Shown piece after piece: positions 20,420 through 33,200 of a stretch of DNA of 64,000 bases. Every line of letters starts with the position of its first letter. Position 1 is the first letter of the stretch. The position numbers were made by a program, and so were the translations under genes. The notes under the pieces were generated by a model that made no database searches, was not told where the DNA came from, and saw only the letters and a program-made list of their open reading frames with translations. Source of the stretch: Antarcticibacterium sp. 1MA-6-2 (GTDB lineage Bacteria; Bacteroidota; Bacteroidia; Flavobacteriales; Flavobacteriaceae); the NCBI RefSeq assembly GCF_021535135.1, contig NZ_CP091036.1, positions 744,001 through 808,000 of the forward strand, read 5' to 3'.

Positions 20420-22843
20420 TAAGGTACCAGATTTAGTTTCTTTTCAAGATCAACAAACCCTGAAAGCCAGGCCTTAGCCTGGGCATTACCCTCCTTACTT
20501 TGGTCAATAAATCTGTCGTAGTGTTCATCCTTAATCTCGAAAACTATATTCTGAGCTTCCCATTCGTTAGGTTCTAAGACACTTTTCTTAATAACGGTAA
20601 GGAATTCATTAATAGATTTCATTAGCTCATAATTGTCCGGCTCTTTCCTTAATTGTCTCATTAGATAATTAAGCCGATTATCGGTTAGGAAATTGAGAGT
20701 GACCACATCTAAAGTGACATTAATTTGTGCGGCAGACTGAAGTAGGTTTTTAAATCTCGATAAACTAAAGTCATCCTTTTCGAGTTCGTTCACCAGTTTA
20801 TTATTAACAGCCATATCCACGGGCAGCTTAAGCCTGTTGGGCACCTTCATATTAATTTCCTTGAAAGTCTGTAATAGAGGATAACTGTTATCATAGATTT
20901 GTTGCATACTGGTTTCAACAGATTTTAAAGTATTTTCCATTACAAGCTCCATGATACTACGTTGCTCGTCACGGAACAAGTGCCAGAAAGAGTAGTTATG
21001 ATTCCCAAAATAATTATCCATCATATTGAAGATCTCATAAACGTTTCCTTTATTAAAAAATCCTGCAACACTGTTGTGCATCTCCTCAAGTGCCTCTTCT
21101 CCCATATACTTGCGGACTCCCCCAAATAAATGATGATCTCCCATATGTAATACCGCATAGGAAATATCTACATTTTCCCAGGTAACATCAGATCTAAACT
21201 GCGTACGGCCTATTAAGAGTTTTTGTTTTCCCGCTTCGTAATAATATTTCGTTTTAACACTTGCGCTAAAATTATACAGGCTTACCTCTTCCGGAAAATC
21301 TTCAAATAAAGATGAAACAGCGTAATGAGCACCAATTCTAAGCATATCCAGTGCCATAGGCTTTACAAACTGGTTATAGGCTGTAAGGGCTGTGTCATAC
21401 TCCGGGAGATTACTGGGTATTTTTTCCAGCAACTGTTCAAACTCCTCTTCATAACTTTTGCCACTAATTTCCTCTGCCAACTGAATAGCTCTTTTGGCAT
21501 AGAAAATATCCTGCATAGATTCAATCCCGGTGACTTCATCAAAGAACCAGCCACAGCTGGTGTACATTAACATAGTATGGTATTGCATCTCCAGAAGTTT
21601 CAAAAGATCTATTTGTTCTTCTTCTGTAAGATCTGCTTTAAAATTTTCTTTGAAAAACTCCAGGACATTATCCCTGTCCCGGTCTAAAACTACCTTGATG
21701 TAACGGTTTCTTACTTCCCATGGCTCCGATGTGTATTTTTCCATTTCGGTTTCATAGAGCTCAATGAGATTATCCCTTACCCAGTCGAAGGTATTTCTTA
21801 AGGGTTCTCTCCATTTCTGGTTCCAGCCTTCATTTCCTCCAGTATTACAGCCACAGTCGCTTCTCCAGCGTTCCACACCGTGGTAACAGCTCCAGGAAGT
21901 ATTTTCAATAATTTGAGCTTCATATTCAGGAGGAAATTTTTCTAAAAACTCTCCATAAATAGTAAGCTCGGCATCATCGTGCTCATTTATATGATTTAGA
22001 CAATAGCTCAACGCCATTTCTCCCAGGTGATGGTGGTGACCGTAGCTCTCCCCATCAGTACCTATATTCACAAGCTCAACATCATCTTTTTCTGAAAATT
22101 GTCCCTGTAACCTATCCGCAAAGCGTTCCCCATCATTTAACAAACCTTCAAAGGCAACCCCTTGAGAAGCTAGGTCCATCGTAAAAGAACAGGTTAATTG
22201 TTCTGCCTGATGGAAGATTACAAACGTATGCTCTCCTGGTGTTCACTTTTGCATCTGTGGCATCTGTCCATTTTTCCTCACCTAATTTCCTCACCTGTTT
22301 CGCCTGATATGGAGAAAGAATGGTAAATTTAATATTATGCTTTGCCAGCATTTCCAAAGTATCAGTATTTACAGCCGTTTCACCTAACCACATACCTTCC
22401 GGCTCGCGGTTAAATCTTGACCGAAAATCCGCAATTCCCCAAATGACCTGGGTTTCCTTATCTCTCTCATTAGCCAAAGGCATAATAAGGTGATTATACG
22501 CCTGTGCCAAAGCAGAACCATGGCCCGAAAAGCGTTCCTGGCTTTCTTTGTCTGCTTCAAGAATTCCCCGATAGGTTTCCGGAGCTTCGTTCTCCATCCA
22601 CGCCAATAAGGTTGGCCCCATATTGAAACTCATATAGGCATAGTTGTTCATAATAGACTCAATCTTGCCCTCGTGGTCCCAGATACGGGAAGATGTATTT
22701 CTTATATAACATTCTGCATTGATCCTGTGATTCCAGTCATGGTAAGGATAAGCTGAATCTTGTATTTCTACTTTATTCAACCAGGGATTTTCTCTAGGCG
22801 GCTGATAAAAATGGCCGTGGATACAAACATATTTCTTATTCAT
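20419..22843 (-). CDS. GH57 family / DUF3536 glycoside hydrolase (one frameshift)
   Basis: Large retaining alpha-glucan enzyme of the GH57 superfamily, about 807 residues after repair. The N-terminus KYVCIHGHFYQPPRENPWLN is the GH57 N-terminal signature; GMWLGETAVNTDTLEMLAKH resembles the conserved WxxE nucleophile region. The C-terminal half is the DUF3536-type helical part with CSWSCYHGVERWRSDCGCNT-like cysteine-rich text (the first residue here is Ser in the sequence: TSWSCYHGVERWRSDCGC). The break at 22170-22174 (+1) reads CCTAGC where CCAGCT fits, Gly-Pro-Ala. Activity is unproven; alpha-amylase, branching enzyme and 4-alpha-glucanotransferase all exist in GH57. Its position between treZ and treY suggests it supplies or debranches substrate for trehalose formation. 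Confidence 0.87.
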
Positions 22844-22929
22844 TATCTTATTTTTTATTGTTTCGGCAGAATGTTTTTAAAGCCAGATTTTCCTGCTCTC
22901 CCATTCCCCCTTGTTTTTAATTGATATAG

Positions 22930-24744
22930 TTATTTATTTAAAAGCACGAAAGAATGTGCAGGTATTTGAAAATTATTGGAAATACTTTGAAATTTGATCT
23001 CCTGGGTTCCACCCCATTCTTTGTTTCCCGATGCCAGTAAAAGTTGCCAGGATCCTTCAGCAACATTTACCTCCTGATCACTGTCAGAAAAATTAAAAGC
23101 GGCAAAAAGACTTTTTTCTCCTTCAGCAGTAAGAGTTAACAACCGCTTCTCCTCATTTGAATCAGATATTATTTCATTACTTCTGAAGGGTTCAAAAGCA
23201 CCGCTTTTTCGCAGCTCCAATAGCTTTTTATAAAAGCTGAAAAATGAATTTCTTCTTTTCATCCTTCTGAAATTCCCAGTTTAATTTGGATGCTTCAAAA
23301 GTTTCTTCTCCCTGCGGATCAGGGAAATCTCCTGTATTATTGTCAAAAAAGTATTCAAATTCCCGTTTTCTTCCTTCCCTCACTGCTTTTACCAGGTCTT
23401 TATCTCCATGACTTACAAAATATTGAAAGGGTCTATCTTCTGCGAATTCCTCACCCATAAATAACATAGGAACAAAGGGTGAAGTGAGTAAAACTCCCGC
23501 TGCGAGTTTTAATCCTTCAAAAGAAATTAACTCCTGCAGCCGTTCTCCCAGCATCCTGTTACCTATCTGGTCGTGATTTTGAATACATACCACGAATTTT
23601 GATGGTGGTAATCCCAAAGGATTATTTCCCACAGTTCTCTTTCTAAAATTGGAATAAATTCCATCATATATAAAAGCCTGTTTAAATGCTTTTTCCAGAT
23701 GTGAAATTTTTCCGAAGTCTTTATAATATCCATCAGTTTCGCCTGTAAGAACAGTATGTAGAGCGTGATGGAAGTCATCTACCCATTGACCTTCAAGACC
23801 GTAACCGCCCTTTTCATAGTCGTTAATTATTTTAGTGTCATTAAGATCACTTTCTGCAATGAGCACATATTGCCTCTAACCGTCTTTTCCTGAAGTCCAT
23901 CCACCTTCTGGCTCATTTCCTTAAGCAAATGCCGCGCACCTCTGTCTATAATTTCATGGATGGCATCCAGGCGTAACCCGTCAAATCTAAATTCTTCAAG
24001 CCACATAAGGACATTCTGAATAAAAAAATTCCTTACTTCGTCACTGTGTTTATCATCATAATTTAAAGCTGCTCCCCAGGGGGTTTTATACTTTTCAGTA
24101 AAATAGGGACCATATTGAGAAAGATAATTCCCTTCCGGCCCCATATGGTTATATACAGCGTCCAGTATAACAGCAATACCCTTTTGATGGCAGGTATTGA
24201 TCATTTTTTTTAATCCTTCCACACCACCATAACTATGTTGTGCAGCATATGGATACACCCCGTCGTAACCCCAGTTCCTGTTCTCGGGAAATTGGGAAAT
24301 AGGTAGTATTTCTATTGTATTAATGCCTAATTCAAGTAAATGGTCTAATTTTTCTGTGACCGCTTTAAAGGTTCCTTCTGAAGTAAAAGTTCCTACGTGA
24401 AGCTCATAGATCACCATATCCTTAATAGAAATGCCTTTCCAGGATTTTTCTTCCCACTTAAAAGCATTTTGATCCACTACCTGAGACCAGGAGTGCACAC
24501 CCTCTGGTTGAGAACGTGAAGCAGGATCTGGAAATTCATTTTTGTTGTTGAGTTTAAACTTATATAAAGTGCCGGGTGGAGTATTTGAGATCGTTCCTTC
24601 CCAATAGCCGTGTTTATCCTTTTGAAGTTTTTCGCTTTTTTCTTTACCTTTTATTATTACCTCAACATTTTCTTGTGAGGGTGCCCAAACAGTAAATTTT
24701 GTATTGTCTTCATTTAAAAATTCTGCTCCTATCTTTCTATACAT
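22930..24744 (-). CDS. treZ: Malto-oligosyltrehalose trehalohydrolase (two frameshifts)
   Basis: GH13 enzyme that releases trehalose from maltooligosyl-trehalose made by TreY. Repaired length is about 604 residues. An N-terminal CBM48/E-set (FTVWAPSQENVEVIIKGKEK) is followed by the catalytic barrel: VYELHVGTFTSEGTFKAVTE-type strand 1 text (here IYELHVGTFTSEGTF), EILPISQFPENRNWGYDGV, AVYNHMGPEGNYL, FDGLRLDAIHEIIDRGARHL and CIQNHDQIGNRMLGERL. Two breaks occur: near 23873-23882 (just before the LIAESDLNDTK acid segment) and at the T-run at 23238-23244. It is first gene of the minus-strand arm, with an 86-base gap to the GH57 gene. Confidence 0.94.
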
Positions 24745-24922
24745 ATTATCAATTTCTCTGAATTTTCCAAATCTAAGAAGGATATAGGGGTATGTTTTAA
24801 GGTTTAGTAATTTTTTAACGGTGAAGTCAGCTACACTTATCTAAATTTAAGTACTTTAAAATAAAAACGGTAGATTTTTCAACGAAACTAAGCATAATAG
24901 GAGTAAAAACAAAAAGATCATA
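24745..24922. promoter_or_regulatory. Divergent promoter region treZ / glgE
   Basis: This 178-base spacer must hold the promoters of both arms of the glucan/trehalose locus. On the minus strand TAGATTTG (plus coordinates 24768-24775) matches TAnnTTTG 24 bases before treZ. On the plus strand TAAATTTA (24842-24849) is one base off the consensus. No matching -33 TTG is clear for either, and no obvious operator palindrome was found. Confidence 0.5.
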
Positions 24923-26895
24923 ATGAAGATAGAAGGCCATAGAAGAGTAAGTATAGATAATGTTTCACTAAGTAATAGATTGTGGGAAATATCCCATTAA
25001 AAGAGTAATTAAGGAAAGTATAGAAATTAAGGCTGATATTTTTACTGATGGCCACGAAAAGGTAGATGCAGTTATTTTATATCGGGAAAAAGTAAAAGGA
25101 AAGAACAAGGAAAAAAAGTGGAATGAAAAACGACTGGAATTTGTAATCAATGATCGCTGGCGTGGTTCTTTTCAATTACTAAGCAACCGGATTTTACGAA
25201 TACACTATAGAGGCATGGGTCGACCATTTTGCAACCTGGCAGTATGGTTTAAAAAAGAAATATGACGACAGGCAACCAATAAAAACTGAGCTTCTTATTG
25301 GAGCACAAATGATGGAGGAGGCGATCGCACGTGCTTCTGCCCCTCAAAAGAAGAAACTTCAATCGTGGATAGAAGAACTTCGTAAGGATGAGAATGACAA
25401 AAGATCTGTTGAACTCGCACTTAACGAGGAAGTGACCGAGGTAATGTATCAAAACAGGGACAGAACAAAAGCTCACTAAGTATGATAAAGTTCTTGAGGT
25501 ACTGGTGGAGAGAGAAAGAGCATTATTTAGTTCCTGGTACGAATTTTTTCCACGTTCAACGTCTCCCGAGGAAGGTACTCACGGGAACTTTGCCACCAGT
25601 GAAAGAATTCTTCCTGAAATCGCCCGTATGGGGTTTGATGTAATCTACTTACCACCTATTCATCCAATTGGCCGAAGTCATAGAAAAGGTGTGAATAACG
25701 CCACCGAAGCTCAGCCTGGTGATCCCGGATCTCCCTGGGCAATTGGTGCAAAAGAAGGAGGACACAAAGCCGTTCATCCCGAATTGGGAACCATAGATGA
25801 TTTTACAAACTTTGTTAGTAAGGCCAATGATTTGGGAATGGAAATCGCCTTAGACTTTGCTATCCAGTGTTCTCCCGATCATCCTTACGTTAAAGATCAT
25901 CCGCAATGGTTTAAATGGCGACCCGATGGAACTGTACAATATGCTGAAAATCCGCCGAAAAAATACCAGGACGTTCTGCTTAAGTGAATTTTGAAACTGC
26001 CGACTGGGAGAATCTATGGCAGGAGTTAAAAAGTGTAGTAGAATACTGGATTGACAAAGGAGTCAAAATATTTAGGGTTGATAATCCACATACAAAATCC
26101 TTTATATTTTGGGAATGGCTAATAAGGGAAATAAATCTGAAGTATGACGGAATATTATTTCTGGCTGAAGCTTTCACCCGTCCAAGAATAATGGAAAAAC
26201 TGGGGAAAATTGGTTTTACTCAATCGTACACCTATTTTACATGGAGAAATTCAAAAGAGGAATTTATAGAATATATGACAGAACTTACAAAGACCGATAT
26301 GAGAGATTACTTCCGTCCTAATTTCTGGCCGAACACACCCGATATTCTTCCCATTTCTTTGGAAAATAAAGGAGAACCATCCTTTTTAATACGTCTTCTT
26401 CTGGCAGGGACCTTATCCTCTAATTATGGTATGTATGGGCCTTTATTCGAATTTGGTCTTAATGAAGCCTATCCCGGGAAAGAAGAATATACCAGGTCTG
26501 AAAAATATGAGGTGAAACATTGGGACTGGAACAGGCAAAATAAAATAAAAGAAGTTATAACCAGTCTTAACCAAATAAGAAAAGAAAATAAAGCACTACA
26601 AAGCACCTGGAATGTAGAATTTTGTGACACCGATAACAATCAACTCCTTTGCTATTCCAAAATAAGCGAGGATAAAGAAAATAAATTATTAATTGCAGTA
26701 AGCTTTGATCCTGAGCACAGCCAGGCAGGTTGGGTTAAAGTTCCTTTAAAGGATTTCGGATTAAAAGAAAACGAACCCTATTCTGTAACCGATCTTTTAT
26801 CTGGTAATAAGTACTTCTGGGAAAATGAATGGAACTATGTTGCACTCCACCCTCAGGCTATACCAGCCCATATTTTTAAAGTAGAAAAAGCATAA
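24923..26895 (+). CDS. glgE: Alpha-1,4-glucan:maltose-1-phosphate maltosyltransferase (four frameshifts)
   Basis: GH13_3 enzyme that transfers maltosyl units from maltose 1-phosphate onto alpha-1,4-glucan. Repaired length is about 655 residues, typical of GlgE. It starts [14 protein letters not shown] (maltosyltransferase N-terminal domain). Then come [20 protein letters not shown] and [40 protein letters not shown] is the donor-site loop, [19 protein letters not shown] carries the nucleophile Asp, and [20 protein letters not shown] the acid Glu. Breaks at 24968-24972, 25179-25183 and 25476-25480 (CTAAG for CCAG, +1 each) and at 25979-25984 (CTTAAG for CCAG, +2). It is the first gene of the plus-strand arm; its product is further branched by GlgB, two genes downstream. 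Confidence 0.95.
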
Positions 26896-26917
26896 AAAGC
26901 GAAGAAAAAAGAAAACT

Positions 26918-29900
26918 ATGACAGACCAAACTAATAAAGATGATCAAATATATTGGTACAAAGATGCCATAATCTATGAATTGCATATCAAAGCGTTCTT
27001 TGACAGTAATGGAGATGGAATAGGTGATTTTGCAGGTCTCATGCAAAAACTTGATTACCTTGAAGATCTTGGAGTTACGGCAATTTGGCTACTACCCTTC
27101 TACCCTTCTCCTCTTAGGGATGATGGCTATGATATAGCTGATTATTATTCTATAAATCCTTCATATGGAGATATCAAAATCTTCAAAAAACTTATTAAAG
27201 AGGCTCACAAACGCGGATTAAAAATTATTACGGAACTTGTAATTAACCACACCTCAGACCAGCATCCATGGTTCCAGAGAGCAAGAAGAGCTCCTGAGGG
27301 GTCTGACCATAGAGATTATTACGTTTGGAGTGAGGATCCTAACAAATATAAAGATGCGAGGATCATTTTTACTGATACTGAGCCTTCCAACTGGACCTGG
27401 GATCCTGAAGCCAAAGCCTACTTCTGGCACAGGTTCTTCTCTCATCAACCAGACCTTAATTTCGATAATGAAAATGTTCAGAAGGAGATCTTTAAAATTC
27501 TCGATTTCTGGTGCAAAATGGGAGTGGATGGATTCCGCCTGGATGCGGTACCATATCTGTTCGAAAGAGAAAATACCAACTGTGAAAATTTAGAACCTAC
27601 GCATGAGTTTTTAAAGAAATTAAGATCTTATGTAGACGAACATTTTGATGATAAACTTCTTTTAGCTGAAGCAAATATGTGGCCGGAGGATTCTGCAGCC
27701 TATTTTGGTGATGGAGATGAGTGTCATATGAATTACCACTTCCCAATTATGCCGCGAATGTTCATGGCTGTAAAAATGGAAGACAGGTATCCTATAATTG
27801 ATATTATTGATCAAACTCCTGAAATACCTGAATCCTGCCAGTGGGGTATCTTCCTTAGAAACCATGATGAACTAACGCTCGAGATGGTGACTGATGAAGA
27901 AAGGGATTACATGTATAAAGTATATACAAAGGACCCGCAGGCTAAGATCAATGTAGGTATCAGGCACAGACTTGCCCCTCTTTTAGAGAACAACCGCAGC
28001 AAGATCGAGTTAATGAATGTGCTGCTATTTTCTCTACCCGGTACACCTATAATTTACTACGGAGATGAAATAGGAATGGGAGACAATTTTTATTTAGGAG
28101 ACCGTGACGGTGTTCGTACACCAATGCAATGGTCGGCAGACAGAAATGCCGGATTTTCACATGCTAATCCTCACAAGCTGTATCTGCTTAAGTAATAATT
28201 GATCCTGAATACAAATATGAGTCTGTTAACGTAGAATCGCAGTTAATGAATTCTTCATCCTTATTATGGTGGATGAAACGAATTATCGCTATGAGAAAGA
28301 GATTTAAAGCTTTTGGCTGGGGGGATATAAAATTCCTGTCTCCTGCCAATGCTAAAATCATTGCTTATACCCGCTCATTTGAAGAAGAAGAAATTCTTGT
28401 TCTTGCAAATCTTTCCAGATTCCCTCAGGCAGCGGAACTCGAACTGGAAGGTTATGAAGGTTATACTCCTGTTGAAGTTTTTAGTCATAATAAATTCCCA
28501 CAAGTGACAGAGAACCCTTACCTGTTCACAATGGCGCCTCACGGCTACTATTGGTTCCTTTTAGAAAAGGAAAAGGGGCAGGTTGAAGGACCGGAAAAAA
28601 AGAAGCAAACATTAAAGTTGGGAGAATGGCAGGATCTTTTTGATAATAAAGTAAGAGCAAAATTTGAAAATAAAATCTTACTAAGCATATCTCAATTCCT
28701 GTAGATGGTTTGGAGGTAAATCCAGGGTTATTCAAAATATATCTATAGTTAGTCATTTAGAAATGCCTGTAAAAGATATTCCTACTTCCTGGATTACGCT
28801 TGAAATCAATTATAATGATGGCTTGCCCGAAACTTATCAACTTCCTTTGGCTTATATGCCCTGTCACAAGGATGAACAGGTAAAAGAGATTCCTAAAAAA
28901 GGGATCATTTGTACTACATACCTTGGAAACGAGGAAGGGATCCTGTTTGATGCAGTTTACAATGAAAATTTCCGAAATCAAATCTTTAGCAACATAAGAA
29001 AAGGGAAAAAGATTCAAAATGGCGTGGGTGATCTTGTTTTCTATCAAAGCGATGACGGAAACGACCTGGGTAAAGGTGAAATCCATTCCAGAGTTTTAAA
29101 TGCAGAACAAAGTAATACATCCCTGATCTACGACAATAAGTACTTCCTTAAACTATACAGGAAACTTGACAGTACAATTAACCCGGATCTGGAGATCACA
29201 AGATATCTTTCAGAAAAAACCGATTATAAAAATTCTCCTCAGTTTGTAGGAGCTATAGAATTTAACCCGGGACCTAATAAGATAATAGTTTTGGGTATGA
29301 TGCAGGATCTTATTCCTAATCAGGGAGATGCCTGGGATTACACAAAAGATTCTCTGGAGAGATATTTTGAAGGTGTTATGACTCGTTCAAAAGAGGTAAA
29401 ACTGGAGCAGGCACAGGGAGAACTTACACAACCAATAAAATATGATGACATTCCTGAATCCATGAAGGAATTCCTGGGAGTAATTTATCCTGAAAGAGCT
29501 CATCTTCTGGGACAACGTACTGCTGAAATGCACACTGCCCTCGCCGCACGACCAGATCAAAAAGATTTTAAACATGAAGAATTCTCGTTACATTATCAGA
29601 GATCGGTTTACTCTTCTTTACAATCGCTTACAAGGAATTCTTTTCAGATGCTTCAGAAAAGTCTGAAAAATTTACCTGAAGAGATCCAAAAGGAAGCAAA
29701 GGAAGTGCTTGATATGAAGGACGAGGTGCTACGGGTATTCAAAAGGATCTATGACCATAAGATTCCTGTGATGAAAATACGTACCCACGGTGATTATCAC
29801 CTCGGGCAGGTATTGTGGACAGGAAAAGATTTCATAATCATTGATTTTGAAGGAGAACCAGCACGAGCTTTTAGCGAACGAAGATTAAAAAGGTCACCTT

Positions 29901-30241
29901 TACGAGACGTTGCCGGAATGGTACGTTCCTTTCATTATGCCGCCTACAGTAGCATAATGGAGCCGGAATTTGAGCAACAAAGAAAAGATGGCGATCTGGA
30001 AGCCTGGGCAGAAGCCTGGTATTACCACATTACACGTTTATACCTGCAGGGTTATAACGAAAGTGTGGGAGAAAGCGACTTTATCCCTCAGGATCAGGAA
30101 GATTTTAAGATACTGATGGAAACATTCCTGCTTGAAAAAGCAGTTTATGAACTGAATTACGAACTAAATAATCGTCCTAACTGGGTATTAATACCGCTAA
30201 GGGGCATTAAAACAATAATAGGGAGGTATAGAAATGGCTAA
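26918..30241 (+). CDS. treS: Trehalose synthase / maltokinase fusion (two frameshifts)
   Basis: Bifunctional protein of about 1106 residues after repair. The N-terminal half is TreS (trehalose-maltose isomerase, GH13_16): [86 protein letters not shown]. The C-terminal half, from about residue 590, is maltokinase (Mak), which phosphorylates maltose to maltose 1-phosphate: [13 protein letters not shown] at its start, [20 protein letters not shown] as the kinase catalytic loop, and [20 protein letters not shown]. Breaks: 28187-28192 (CTTAAG for CCAG, +2) and 28681-28685 (CTAAG for CCAG, +1), the latter near the domain junction. The stop overlaps the glgB start by eight bases. Confidence 0.95.
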
Positions 30242-33200
30242 ACGAAAAGAAATAAATACAACCGACAACAACATAGAGAATCAAAAACCAACAACTGGTG
30301 CAAAAAGCAAAAAGGTTACCGATAGTGACTTAAAAATGCCTTCTGCCACTAAGCGATAATGCAGGGGACGCTAATAATAAGTCCCCACAACCAAAAGATA
30401 CAAGTAAATTACCGCAAAGGGAAGAGCCGGGGTTTTCCGGGCAAAATGAAGGATCTTTTTCACCTTCAGGAGCTACGGGTTCTACAGACGATTCCGGCTC
30501 ACCTAGAGGGGAAGAGAAAAGAAAAACTAAGCACAAAAGCACAGGTGAAAAAGCCATCAAAAATAACTCACGGAGCTGAAGGTAGATTTTCTGACAAAGA
30601 AAAAGGAACAGCTACGGGTTTAGAAGATGGTAATGCAAACAATGCGGGGCTGGTAAGCGGAAATGATCCTGCGGTAAACACCTCCGGCAAAACAGCCAGG
30701 GCTAAAAAGCAAGCTAAAGTGAGTCAACCTGCAAAAGGAAGTCTTTCCGGTAAGGACAAAACTGCAGATATTGGAACAAACCTTCCTGGAGCCGAAAAGG
30801 ATTCTTCGGGAGACAAGCCTAAAAAGTTACCTGTTCCAAAAAAGAAGTTGCCGGAGTCTACTTCTTCAAATGAAGCCGACAACACTGGAATAGGTAGTAC
30901 TCAAAAAGGTAAGAAAACAGGGAAAGGCGCTGGAGCTGGCAAAGAATCTGCAAAAAGAGCAACTAAATCCACTGCTGGAAGTAAAACCTCCAAATCCTCA
31001 GCAAAATCAGAAGAGAAATCTGCCCCTGGTCCTGAGGTAAAAGGAAGTGGAAAAAGGACCACAAATAAAAAATCTAAAGATGAAGACTCCGGTACTTCTA
31101 CTGCAGAAGACCTTAAAAATCTTGCAACTTCAACTGCTAAGAACATTGCCGACAAAATTCTTCCGGATGAAGAGACCCGGAATACGATTTTAAAAACTGC
31201 GAAAGACATTCTACCTGACCCTGAAGAAGTTCAGAAAAAAGCGAAAAAGCTTAAAAATGATCTTTCACCTGAAATTGACCTTGTCAATAAAGCCGTTGAC
31301 AAGATTATTCCGAAGGATGAGATAAAAGAAAAGGCAGGAAAAATTCAAAAGGCGGCAAAGGATATTAGAACCAGAAATGAAGAGAAAGCAGCAGAAAAAA
31401 AGTTTGATGAGATTTCTTTACTTTCAGATTTAGATATCCATCTTTTTAAAGAAGGAAAACATTTTCATCTCTATAAAAAATTAGGATCTCATGTAATGGA
31501 CTTTAACGGTACCAGCGGTGTATACTTTGCCCTTTGGGCTCCTAACGCCAGCCAGGTTTCTGTAATTGGAGATTTTAATGATTGGTACAGCAAGCTCACC
31601 CAATGACTGCCCGGCCAGATGGTTCGGGAATTTGGGAAGCTTTTATACCGGAAGCTAAAAATGGTAGCCTTTATAAATATTTTATCAAATCCAACAATGG
31701 CTATGAAGTGGAAAAAGGAGATCCCTTCGCGTTCTACTGGGAAGTTCCGCCAAATACTGCCTCAGTCGTTTGGGACCTAAAAGCAAGCTGGAATGATAAA
31801 AAATGGCTTGCTGACAGGAAAGCGAATGCAGGAAATGCAAAACCTGTTTCAGTTTACGAATTACACGTAGGCTCCTGGAAAAGAGTGCCTGAAGAAGATA
31901 TGAGATCTCTATCTTACAGGGAACTTGCTGATCAACTGCCACAGTACCTAAATGAAACCGGATTTACGCACGTAGAATTTATGCCCGTGATGGAGCATCC
32001 ATTTTTGGATCCTGGGGTTACCAGGTTACTGGATATTTTGCGCCTTCCAGTAGGTTTGGAACACCTCAGGATTTTATGCACTTAATTGATTCCCTGCATC
32101 AGGCTGGTATTGGGGTAATTCTTGATTGGGTTCCCTCCCACTTCCCGTCTGATATGCACGGTCTGCATTATTTTGATGGTACATTTCTATATGAACATCA
32201 GGATCCAAGAAAAGGTTTCCATCCGGACTGGCAAAGCTATATCTTTAACTATGGTCGAAACGAGGTGCGATCCTTCCTTATCAGTAATGCCCTCTACTGG
32301 CTGGACGTATTCCATGCCGACGGATTACGGGTAGATGCCGTGGCTTCGATGCTTTACCTCGATTACTCCAGAAAACATGGAGAATGGGAAGCAAACGAAC
32401 ACGGAGGTAATGAAAACCTGGAAGCTATAAGCTTCCTCAAAGAATTCAATGAAGTAGTTTATTCGGAATTTCCCGATACCATGACTATAGCTGAAGAATC
32501 CACCGCCTGGCCAATGGTTTCAAAACCAACTTATATGGGCGGCTTAGGCTTTGGTATGAAATGGATGATGGGTTGGATGCATGACACCCTGGAGTATTTT
32601 CAGAAAGATCCTATTCACAGGAAGCATCACCAGAATACCATTACTTTTAGTACAACTTACGCGTTTACTGAAAATTTTATGTTGCCGCTATCCCACGATG
32701 AAGTGGTTTATGGTAAACAATCCATTATTAACAAAATGCCGGGCGATCACTGGAATAAATTCGCCAATTTAAGGTCCCTTTATTCCTATATGTATGCCCA
32801 TCCCGGAACAAAATTGTTGTTTATGGGTGCTGAATTTGCACAGCCAAGCGAATGGAACCATGACGGTAGTCTGGAATGGCATCTTACTAATGAAGAACCT
32901 CATAGGCAAATCCAACAAACTATCTCCGCTTTAAACCGACTGTATAAAAATGAACTAAGCACTGTACGAAAAAGGTTTTGATGCTGAAGGTTTTGAGTGG
33001 GTAGACTTTAATGATGCTGAGAGCAGCGTAATAAGTTTCCTTCGAAAAGGTGACGATCCCAGAGAATACATACTTGTGGTTTGTAATCTCACTCCGGTTC
33101 CAAGGGAAAACTACAGGATTGGAGTGCCCTACCAGGGGAACTGGAGGGAAATTTTTAACAGTGACGACCAGGGCTTTGGAGGAAGTAACATCAGGAATTC

